Of a stretch of DNA of 64,000 nt, positions 43,848 through 51,330 are shown piece after piece. The notes beneath the pieces are model-generated. The model was given only the letters and a program-made list of their open reading frames with translations, ran no database searches and had not been told where the DNA came from. Source of the stretch: SKHV01 sp963678565 (GTDB lineage: Bacteria; Bacteroidota; Bacteroidia; Bacteroidales; Prolixibacteraceae); NCBI GenBank assembly GCA_963678565.1, contig OY782875.1:248001-312000 (forward strand), written 5' to 3'. The first letter of the stretch is position 1. The number at the start of each line of letters is the position of its first letter. The translations under genes and the position numbers were made by a program.

Positions 43848-44972
43848 TTATGTTTTTAAAACCTTTTTATACACATTCATCATATTCATTGCCACCACTT
43901 CTTCAGTAAAATCTTGGGCATGAATTTTCCCTTTTTCAACCACTGCTTTATAATAATCGGTATTTGATAAGATTTGTTCAATGGCTTCAACTAGGTCTTT
44001 GGGTTGTTCCGGATCAATGTAAATAGCAGCATCACCTCCGGCATCTCGAAAACATTGTTTATTGGTTGTAATCACTGGCGTTTCCGAGACAATCGATTCC
44101 AAAACAGGGATTCCAAATCCCTCGAAATAACTTGGATAAATCGACAAATCTGCCATTTGATACAAGACAGGAATTTCCTCATTCGAAACATCGTGCAGAA
44201 ATAAAACACGATCATCTAATTGATGCTCTTGAATAAATTCTGTGAGCACATTTTTGTATCCTTTGCCTCTTCCAACAATCACCAATGGGATTGCTGTTTT
44301 AAGCATCGATAAAGCCTCTAAACTCGTCAAATGATTCTTACGGGCTTCGATGGTGCCTACTTGCAGCATAAACCGATCGGGAAGCATGTATTTTACTTTT
44401 AAGCTTTCAATTTGATCTGTTGTTGCCTTTTGCCAAAAACGAGGGTGACAACCTTGTCGAACGATTTCAATTTTAGCTGCATCGATCCCCCAAAAATCAA
44501 TTAAATCTTGTTTCGTCTGCTCGCCAATTGCCACAATACAATTGGTAACTTTACAAGCATGTTTGTATTTCTTTGTATAGAGTTTAACATCAATTTTTTT
44601 GTACCACTCGGGATGGCGAACAAAAATTAAATCGTGCATGGTAACCACCGACTTTACGCTCGTTTTTTCAATTCCAAAGGGCAATTCATGACTCAATCCA
44701 TGAAACAAATCGGGTTGGAGCTTTTCTAAATCTTTAGCAATGCCACGACTTCGCCATAGTGATGAAAAATGCTTTGAAATCCCTGTTGGATAAATAATAT
44801 TTGATTCAACTTTATTCGGGATTTTAAATTCAATTTTCCCGGGCTTTGGATTATAATAAGAATAGCTTGCCTCAGGATAGTATTTCATTAATGCAGCCAA
44901 CAAGTTTCGAGAATAAGATCCCAATCCTGCAGTATTATGAAAAATCCTTTTTGCGTCGAAAGCTAAATGCAT
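43848..44972 (-). CDS. GT4-family glycosyltransferase
   Basis: A 374-residue GT-B enzyme. The N-terminal acceptor half starts HLAFDAKRIFHNTAGLGSYS and has VVTMHDLIFVRHPEW; the C-terminal donor half has LQVGTIEARKNHLTSLEAL, the nucleotide-sugar block and the EX7E motif YFEGFGIPVLESI (Glu pair near residue 285). No membrane segment, so it works at the cytoplasmic face, most likely on a lipopolysaccharide or surface glycan precursor. The sugar is not predictable. It is the first gene of a two-gene operon with the threonylcarbamoyl-AMP synthase one base downstream. Confidence 0.9.
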   Translation of the reverse strand: MHLAFDAKRIFHNTAGLGSYSRNLLAALMKYYPEASYSYYNPKPGKIEFKIPNKVESNIIYPTGISKHFSSLWRSRGIAKDLEKLQPDLFHGLSHELPFGIEKTSVKSVVTMHDLIFVRHPEWYKKIDVKLYTKKYKHACKVTNCIVAIGEQTKQDLIDFWGIDAAKIEIVRQGCHPRFWQKATTDQIESLKVKYMLPDRFMLQVGTIEARKNHLTSLEALSMLKTAIPLVIVGRGKGYKNVLTEFIQEHQLDDRVLFLHDVSNEEIPVLYQMADLSIYPSYFEGFGIPVLESIVSETPVITTNKQCFRDAGGDAAIYIDPEQPKDLVEAIEQILSNTDYYKAVVEKGKIHAQDFTEEVVAMNMMNVYKKVLKT

Positions 44973-45033
44973 GTTCTAAAAATTGAATTCAGTTAAAAGT
45001 ACTAAACCTAGGCGAAAGTACGATATATAAACA

Positions 45034-45064
45034 AAAAATCCCGCTGCTTAAACAACGGGATTTT
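45034..45064 (-). terminator. Terminator of lysA
   Basis: On the minus strand AAAATCCCGTTGT pairs with GCAGCGGGATTTT (13 positions, two G-T pairs, four-base loop), then T-run; it lies 20 bases past the lysA stop. Confidence 0.85.
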
Positions 45065-45083
45065 CAATTATCGTGTATCTTAT

Positions 45084-46349
45084 TTATACTTCAAATTTGT
45101 TTGCATCTTCAAAATCGAGCGTTGCAAAATAATCGTCTAAAGTTTCCGCTCTGCGAATTAATTTAACGTCGCCATTTTCGCGCAACAGCAATTCGGCCGA
45201 TTTTAATTTACCATTGTAGTTGAAACCCATTGAATGTCCGTGTGCTCCAGTATCGTGTATCACGATAATATCGCCTCTTTCAATTTCTGGCAACAAACGA
45301 TTAATGGCAAATTTATCGTTGTTTTCGCAAAGCGAACCGGTAACATCGCAAACGGTATTGGCAGGTTCATTTTCCTTTCCCATCACTGTAATATGATGAT
45401 AAGCCCCGTACATTGCCGGACGCATTAAGTTGGTCATACACGAATCTAAGCCAACATATTTTTTATAAGTTTCCTTTAAATGTAAAACTTTAGAGACTAA
45501 ATATCCATAAGGACCGGTAATTGCTCTACCCGACTCAAAATAAACTTTCAAGTGGCTCAAGCCATTTCCTTCAATTTCGCGCTCGTATACTTCATTTATT
45601 CCAGCACTTACGCGCTCCATATCAACCGCTTTGTGCTCGTTTTTATATGGAATACCAATTCCACCACCCAAATTGGCAAATTCAAAAGTGATGTCAAGCT
45701 CTTTAGAGAGCTCGGCAACCAATTCGAAAATAATTTGTGCAGTTTCAACAAAATAATCGGCATCTAATTCGTTTGAGGCAACCATGGTATGAATACCAAA
45801 ACGAGTAACCCCTTTATCTTTTAGCTTTTTATATCCTTCGAAAAGTTGTTCGCGGGTAAATCCATATTTAGAATCTTCAGGATTACCAATAATTACGTTT
45901 CCTCCTTTTAAAGCTCCCGGATTGTAGCGGAAACTTACCAGTTCAGGAATTCCAGCAACCTCTTCTAGAAATTCGATATGTGATATATCATCGAGGTTAA
46001 TAACAGCTCCTAATTCAACTGCTTTTTGGTATTCGTAATCGGGTGTATCGTTAGAAGTAAACATGATTTCTTCTCCACGCATTCCTATCTTTTCAGCCAA
46101 CACCAACTCGGCCATGGAGCTACAATCGATACCAAAACCTTGATTGCGTAATAGCTTCATCAAGTAAGGGTTTGGAGCCGATTTTATAGCGTAATACTCC
46201 TTAAAACCTTCGTTCCATGAAAAACTATCGCGGAAATATTTCGCATATTCGACGATTCCTTTCTCATCGTAAATATGAAACGGGGTTGGGTAACTTTCAA
46301 TGATTTTTTCAATTTGTTCTTTCGTAAACGGAAGAGCCTTCATCTTCAT
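45084..46349 (-). CDS. lysA: Diaminopimelate decarboxylase
   Basis: A 421-residue PLP enzyme of the alanine-racemase-like fold that decarboxylates meso-diaminopimelate to lysine, the last step of the pathway. The PLP lysine lies in YYAIKSAPNP (Lys near residue 51), then GFGIDCSSMAEL, FTSNDTPDYEY, HTMVASNE, LGGGIGIPYK, FESGRAITGPYGYLV (phosphate and substrate contacts) and CDVTGSLCENNDKF (the catalytic Cys region). Length fits. The first residues MKMKALPF offer two Met starts; either fits. With aspartate kinase at 40081-41346 and dapL at 55363-56592 it covers three steps of lysine synthesis in this window. Confidence 0.9.
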   Translation of the reverse strand: MKMKALPFTKEQIEKIIESYPTPFHIYDEKGIVEYAKYFRDSFSWNEGFKEYYAIKSAPNPYLMKLLRNQGFGIDCSSMAELVLAEKIGMRGEEIMFTSNDTPDYEYQKAVELGAVINLDDISHIEFLEEVAGIPELVSFRYNPGALKGGNVIIGNPEDSKYGFTREQLFEGYKKLKDKGVTRFGIHTMVASNELDADYFVETAQIIFELVAELSKELDITFEFANLGGGIGIPYKNEHKAVDMERVSAGINEVYEREIEGNGLSHLKVYFESGRAITGPYGYLVSKVLHLKETYKKYVGLDSCMTNLMRPAMYGAYHHITVMGKENEPANTVCDVTGSLCENNDKFAINRLLPEIERGDIIVIHDTGAHGHSMGFNYNGKLKSAELLLRENGDVKLIRRAETLDDYFATLDFEDANKFEV

Positions 46350-46377
46350 AATTTAAATCCTTAAATTTTTCTAAGCT

Positions 46378-46385
46378 CAAAGATA
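46378..46385 (-). promoter_or_regulatory. Candidate -7 element (TATCTTTG) for lysA
   Basis: Exact TAnnTTTG match on the minus strand, 28 bases before the lysA start. The -33 position is not clear. Confidence 0.45.
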
Positions 46386-46562
46386 TCAAAATCAATTGAT
46401 TATTTAGAATGGTTCTTCTATCATTCTAAAATTTGAATCTAGAATTCATGAAGAATTAAGTTAAGATATCCATTAACAGGCAAAAAAAGGTTATTCGCCG
46501 TTTCTTCAATTCAAAATTTAAAATTTTTCACGTGTTTTGTTTTGAAAATATTCATAGCCAAC

Positions 46563-47810
46563 ATGAAAACACAACACTTTATTGATCAATATGTGAAACT
46601 TTGGGAAGAATGCCCGACTGATTTACCAGAAATTGGAAAAGAAGTTTCAACGGAAGAAAAGAGTAAAAGAGAAGCCGTAATGCTTGAGTTTGCAAAAAAA
46701 TTAAAGCAATCGAAACAAAATACGATGAATGCTTCAGCCACAAAATATCAGAACCCGAAAAAATTTGGGCAGGCAATTGGTCATATTTTTATGAATGCAT
46801 TTCGATTTTCGGAAGAGGAAGCACAAATTGTTTCAAAAAGTGAATTCAATAAAGTTACGCAGCAATTTATGCAAATGGCTCGAAGCTTTGATCCCAAGAT
46901 TTCGTTGGAAGATATTTTTCAAGCAAGCCGAAATTTGTGGATTATAAATAGTCTGCAATTAATGATGGAGAAACCCTTAGAACTATCTAATGCGAGTTTT
47001 GCCTACTCAATGTTGTATCCCTATACCGATAATTATTTAGACAATCCCAAAATTCATACCTCCCAAAAACATTCATTTAGCAAACACTTTCGTTTACGTT
47101 TAAAAGGCGAAAGCGTAATTGCTGCGAATAAACATGAAAAAGCGATTTTCGACTTGGTTTCGTTTATTGAAAAAGACTGGGATCGCACCCGCTATCCAAA
47201 AGTTTACGAGAGCTTGGTTGCAATTCACGACGCACAAACTGCCAGCTTAAAACTATTGGGAAATACGGATATTCCTTCGGATGAATTACTTGAAATTTGT
47301 ATTGAAAAAGGGGGAACTTCGGTTTTGGCTGATGGATATTTAGTTTGCGGAGAGATGAGCCCCGAAGAAGAAAATTTTTGTTATGGCTTTGGTGTTTATC
47401 TTCAATTTGTTGATGACATTCAGGATTTAGAAGAAGATTTGAAAGGGGAGCTTGAAACCTTTTTCACAGCATCAATTAAGAACGAAACATTAGATGAAGC
47501 CACCAACAAAACCCTTCATTTTACCAATCTGGTGATGGATAAGCTGTTTTGTTTCGATAATAAAACAGCAAAAATCATGAAAGGGCTCATGATTAAAAGT
47601 GTGGTTTTTATGACCATGGAAGCAATTGGTGTTAACCAGCACTACTTTTCGAAAGAATATGTTGAAATCATGGAAAAGTATGCTTCGTTTAGTTTCGAAT
47701 TTGTAAACGAACGACGTAGTAAAATGAGTTCAAAAAGAATTTCATTAATGAAACAGATGGAGTCGCTTATCAGCGAACAGCCAACTGTTTCGAAATTTAG
47801 TTTGAACTAA
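46563..47810 (+). CDS. Class I isoprenoid-synthase-like protein
   Basis: The 415-residue product (start at ATG 46563; an in-frame TTG at 46542 is rejected) is almost all alpha-helical. Two Asp-rich motifs stand in the places used by trans-prenyltransferases and terpene synthases to bind diphosphate through magnesium: TDNYLDNP (Asp-156, Asp-160) and LQFVDDIQDLEEDL (Asp-284, Asp-285, Asp-288). The surrounding DGYLVCGEM and GFGVYLQF are also typical of that fold. The N-terminal 110 residues have no recognised match. It may make or modify a prenyl chain, or be a diverged relative with a lost activity. Reaction and product unknown. No carotenoid or quinone genes are nearby; it converges with an ExbB-like gene seven bases away. 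Confidence 0.65.
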   Translation: MKTQHFIDQYVKLWEECPTDLPEIGKEVSTEEKSKREAVMLEFAKKLKQSKQNTMNASATKYQNPKKFGQAIGHIFMNAFRFSEEEAQIVSKSEFNKVTQQFMQMARSFDPKISLEDIFQASRNLWIINSLQLMMEKPLELSNASFAYSMLYPYTDNYLDNPKIHTSQKHSFSKHFRLRLKGESVIAANKHEKAIFDLVSFIEKDWDRTRYPKVYESLVAIHDAQTASLKLLGNTDIPSDELLEICIEKGGTSVLADGYLVCGEMSPEEENFCYGFGVYLQFVDDIQDLEEDLKGELETFFTASIKNETLDEATNKTLHFTNLVMDKLFCFDNKTAKIMKGLMIKSVVFMTMEAIGVNQHYFSKEYVEIMEKYASFSFEFVNERRSKMSSKRISLMKQMESLISEQPTVSKFSLN

Positions 47811-47817
47811 TACACTT

Positions 47818-48192
47818 TTATTTCTTATCGACAATAGCAAGTGCAGCAAACCAAAGCATATAAGAGATTAGGAAGATCACCACTCCATATAAAGGAGCAA
47901 TCATTGAAATTTTTAGCCCTGCAAATATAAGCGACGGTGAAATATCGCCCGCTTGTTCTATTGCATTTAAAGCTTGATACACCCCAAGCATTTGCCCAAA
48001 TATTCCAATGATCAAAGCAAACAAACCAATTGACCGTGTATAGCCAATTTTTCGAATTGATTTTTCTAAATCATCCGTTTTATTGTTCAATTGTTGAACG
48101 GTATGATAAACAAGCCAAACAACCATCACAATAAATACAATGGTTAGAATACTCATAAAGAGTGGCCCACCTTGATTGAATAAATTTTTCAT
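47818..48192 (-). CDS. Short MotA/TolQ/ExbB-type membrane protein
   Basis: A 124-residue inner-membrane protein with three predicted spans (about 12-32, 53-76 and 95-118): FMSILTIVFIVMVVWLVYH, SIGLFALIIGIFGQMLGVY and ISMIAPLYGVVIFLISYML. The last two fit the proton-channel helices of MotA/TolQ/ExbB (GLFALIIGIFGQMLGVYQAL, APLYGVV), but the cytoplasmic part is short and no ExbD/TolR/MotB partner is in the window. It could be a stand-alone energiser or a diverged pump subunit. The gene is divergent from the LytTR regulator, 158 bases apart, which suggests but does not prove shared control. Confidence 0.65.
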   Translation of the reverse strand: MKNLFNQGGPLFMSILTIVFIVMVVWLVYHTVQQLNNKTDDLEKSIRKIGYTRSIGLFALIIGIFGQMLGVYQALNAIEQAGDISPSLIFAGLKISMIAPLYGVVIFLISYMLWFAALAIVDKK

Positions 48193-48350
48193 AACTTTTT
48201 AATTTTAAGATTAATAGTATGAATCAAATTTCAGGGTAATCTCCATTTTCTGCAAGGTCAAATCCGTCTCTAAGTTAGTCATTCATCGACTGAAAATAAA
48301 TGCTATCATTTTTTTAGCGAAATTAGAGGCACGATTTGAAATTTAAGTGC

Positions 48351-49112
48351 ATGAAATCAAAAAATATTAAATATCACATTGCTTACTGGATTTTTGTAAT
48401 TCTAGTTTTAACATTGGTTTTTGGTCGTTCGTGGGGAAATAATTTGGCTGCATTTTATTTTGTAAGCATGCTGCTCCCAATTGTATTCGGCACCTCTTAT
48501 TTTGTTAATTATTTTTTAGTTCCGAAATATTTAATCCCCAAAAAATATTTTCAATTTGGAACTTATATTTTTTACACCATAATTATTTCGCTCTACCTCG
48601 AATTAATTGTGTTGATGTTCTCCTTTATCTATTTAGGAAATTTCAATTTTAAGAATTTAGCACCCAATGCCTCCGATACTATTCTACTAGGGATTGTACT
48701 TTATTTGCTGGTTTTTGTTGGATCGTTTATTCTAATTCTAAACCAATTAAAAGAAAACAAGGTGCTAATCAATCAACTAATAGAAGAGCAAAAACAAAAT
48801 AAAGCTGAATTCTTGGAGCTCATATCAAATCGAAAATCAGCAAAAATTCCTTTGAACAAGATCATTTATATCGAAAGCTTAGCTGACTATATTCAAGTGC
48901 ATATTGAAAACGAAAACCCAATCAGTAGCAAAGAAAAAATAAGCAAAGTGGCAGAACGTTTACCTAATTATTTTCTACGCATTCATCGATCGTTTGTGGT
49001 TAATGGCAACTTCATTAAAAAACATTCGTATACCGAAATAGATATAGGAATAAAAATCTTAAATGTTGGTCGCACCTATCAGAACATTGTGAAAGAAAAA
49101 CTAAATCAATAA
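48351..49112 (+). CDS. Membrane-anchored LytTR-domain transcriptional regulator
   Basis: The 253-residue product (ATG 48351 preferred over the in-frame TTG at 48336) has four predicted membrane spans in residues about 10-140 (HIAYWIFVILVLTLVF, LLPIVFGTSYFVNYFL, YIFYTIIISLYLELIVL, LLGIVLYLLVFVGSF), a short coiled coil (LIEEQKQNKAEFLELI) and a C-terminal LytTR DNA-binding domain (KIIYIESLADYIQVHI, LRIHRSFVVN). There is no receiver domain, so the signal is probably sensed by the membrane part. Bacteroidota proteins of this design are common and their targets largely unknown. Candidates here are the divergent ExbB-like gene or itself; the GH3-GH31 operon lies in tail-to-tail orientation, so it is not an obvious target. 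Confidence 0.85.
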   Translation: MKSKNIKYHIAYWIFVILVLTLVFGRSWGNNLAAFYFVSMLLPIVFGTSYFVNYFLVPKYLIPKKYFQFGTYIFYTIIISLYLELIVLMFSFIYLGNFNFKNLAPNASDTILLGIVLYLLVFVGSFILILNQLKENKVLINQLIEEQKQNKAEFLELISNRKSAKIPLNKIIYIESLADYIQVHIENENPISSKEKISKVAERLPNYFLRIHRSFVVNGNFIKKHSYTEIDIGIKILNVGRTYQNIVKEKLNQ

Positions 49113-49127
49113 ACGATATTTTCAATA

Positions 49128-51302
49128 TTATTCTATTTCGATTTTTAACTTTTCTGAAATTTGATCGGAAGAATTGCCAACAAAAACGGTATAGCTGCCT
49201 TTCTCCAACTCCCAATCGTTTAATGATTCATTGTAAAACTTTAAATCTTCCACCTTAATCGAAACCTCAACCTGAGCAGTTTTACCTGCTGGAATACTAA
49301 TTTTCTGAAAACCTTTTAATTCTTTTATGGCTCTTTCGACTTTCGATTTTGGTTTTCCAACATACACCTGAACAACTTCTGCACCTTCGGTAATACCTGT
49401 ATTTTCAACCTTACAAGTAACTTTTATCTGATCGTTTTCTGAATAAACTTTTTGATCTACAGAAATATTTTTAAGCTCAAAAGTTGAATACGACAAGCCA
49501 TATCCAAAAGCAAACTGAGGTTTCACTTTTTGTGTTTCGTGCCAACGGTACCCTACTAAAATATCTTCTTTGTAAATTTGGTTTACATTGTCGCCGGGAT
49601 AAGACATTTCACCAAAATGATGTGCTGCATTGTCTTCTAATTTAATAGGAAAAGAAAATGGTAATTTCCCTGAAGGATTCACTTTTCCAGAGAGCACATC
49701 AGCGATTGCATTGCCAGTTTCGCTGCCCAAATACCAAGCTTGCAAAATTCCTTTTACATTGCTAATCCAAGGCATTTCAACCGCATTTCCCGAAACAAGA
49801 ATCAAAGCAATATTCGGATTCACTTTTGCGATTTCATCAATTAAACTATCCTGATTAAAAGGAAGCGAGTAACTTAAACGATCTCCCCCTTCACAATCCT
49901 GATGATGGTTTTTATTTAAACCACCAACAAAAAGCACTAGATCGGCCTTTGCAGCCACAGCAAGTGCTTCCTTAAACAATTCCTCTTGATTTTCTTTAGG
50001 AGGATTTACCCTTCCATAAGCAGGCTTCCCTGAAGAATAGCCCATTGCATGCAAAATATTAGCATTTTGGTACACACTTTTTATGCCTTCCAAAGGCGAA
50101 ATTTCGTATTGTGCTTTTAATTCCGAAGAACCTCCACCAACTGTCATCATTCGAGTTGCATTTTCGCCAATAACTGCGATGGTTTGAGTTGTTGCTGCAT
50201 CAATTGGAAAAAACGATTCGTTCTTTAAAAGCACCACTCCATTGGTTGCTATTTCGTAAGCCACCTGATGATGTTCGTCGGTATTTAGCTTTCCGAAAGG
50301 ACGATTTGGTGCCATATTGGTTCTCAACATCAAACGCAAAATTCGTCGTGCCTTATCATCTACAATGGTTTGATCAATTTCGCCATTGCGTAGTTTTTTT
50401 AAAAAGGGATCTGCTAAATAATAATAATCGTATGCTGATTTATTGGAGGTAGTTAGTCCATTTGTTCCAGTTCCCATTTCCATATCGAGTCCGTACAAAG
50501 CAGCTTGCATGGTATTATGTGTACCGCCCCAATCGGAAATTACGACTCCACCAAAATTCCAATCTTCTTTTAATATTTTATTAAGCAAAATTTCGTTGTG
50601 ACAACAATGTTGACCTTTGTATTGATTGTAGGCACCCATGATCGACCATGTATTTCCTTCGAGTACAGCAGCTTTAAATGCATGCAAATAAATTTCGTGC
50701 AAAGCTCTGTCGCTTACTTCCACATTGATATGCCCGCGCCATTGCTCCTGATTATTTAATGCATAGTGCTTTACACAAGCGGCTACTCCACTTTTCTGAA
50801 CTCCATGAATATAAGGAACCACCATTTTTGAAGCCAAAAAGGGATCCTCACCCATGTATTCAAAATTGCGACCATTTAATGGCGTACGATAGATATTTAC
50901 TCCAGGTCCAAGCAAGACATCCTTTTTACGATAGCGCGCTTCTTCTCCAATTGCCTTTCCATATTTTGCAGACAATTCAGGATCGAAAGTAGCTGCCAAG
51001 CATGTTAAAGCCGGAAATGCTGTTATTGAATCGTTTGTCCATCCGGCATAACCCCAATCATCCCATTCTATTTCAGCACGTACCCCATGTGGTCCATCCG
51101 ACATCCATACTTCCGGAATTCCTAAACGCTCCACCCCTGGGGTGCTAAATTTAGATTGCGCATGACACAAGGCCACCTTTTCTTCTAGGTTTAATTCTGA
51201 AAGAATTTTTTCAACTCTTTCCTCTATCCTCTGATTGCTTTGAGCTAAAGCACTAAAGCTAGATAACAGTACAATTACGCAAATAATACTAACAATTTTC
51301 AT
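49128..51302 (-). CDS. GH3-family beta-glucosidase
   Basis: A 724-residue secreted enzyme (signal SIICVIVLLSSFSALA). The catalytic (beta/alpha)8 domain has GVERLGIPEVWMSDGPHGVR, CVKHYALNNQEQWR, GAYNQYKGQHCC and the nucleophile motif GVVISDWGGTH (Asp-257). A second alpha/beta domain (about 360-580) has GVVLLKNESFFPI, and a C-terminal fibronectin-like domain (about 630-720) reads EGAEVVQVYVG and KELKGFQKI. It hydrolyses terminal beta-linked glucose, probably in the periplasm. It lies 28 bases after the GH31 gene on the same strand, a strong sign of joint action: the two together can trim xyloglucan oligosaccharides from the non-reducing end. Confidence 0.94.
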   Translation of the reverse strand: MKIVSIICVIVLLSSFSALAQSNQRIEERVEKILSELNLEEKVALCHAQSKFSTPGVERLGIPEVWMSDGPHGVRAEIEWDDWGYAGWTNDSITAFPALTCLAATFDPELSAKYGKAIGEEARYRKKDVLLGPGVNIYRTPLNGRNFEYMGEDPFLASKMVVPYIHGVQKSGVAACVKHYALNNQEQWRGHINVEVSDRALHEIYLHAFKAAVLEGNTWSIMGAYNQYKGQHCCHNEILLNKILKEDWNFGGVVISDWGGTHNTMQAALYGLDMEMGTGTNGLTTSNKSAYDYYYLADPFLKKLRNGEIDQTIVDDKARRILRLMLRTNMAPNRPFGKLNTDEHHQVAYEIATNGVVLLKNESFFPIDAATTQTIAVIGENATRMMTVGGGSSELKAQYEISPLEGIKSVYQNANILHAMGYSSGKPAYGRVNPPKENQEELFKEALAVAAKADLVLFVGGLNKNHHQDCEGGDRLSYSLPFNQDSLIDEIAKVNPNIALILVSGNAVEMPWISNVKGILQAWYLGSETGNAIADVLSGKVNPSGKLPFSFPIKLEDNAAHHFGEMSYPGDNVNQIYKEDILVGYRWHETQKVKPQFAFGYGLSYSTFELKNISVDQKVYSENDQIKVTCKVENTGITEGAEVVQVYVGKPKSKVERAIKELKGFQKISIPAGKTAQVEVSIKVEDLKFYNESLNDWELEKGSYTVFVGNSSDQISEKLKIEIE

Positions 51303-51330
51303 ACAAATTACTGTTTAATCAATCTGGTTT

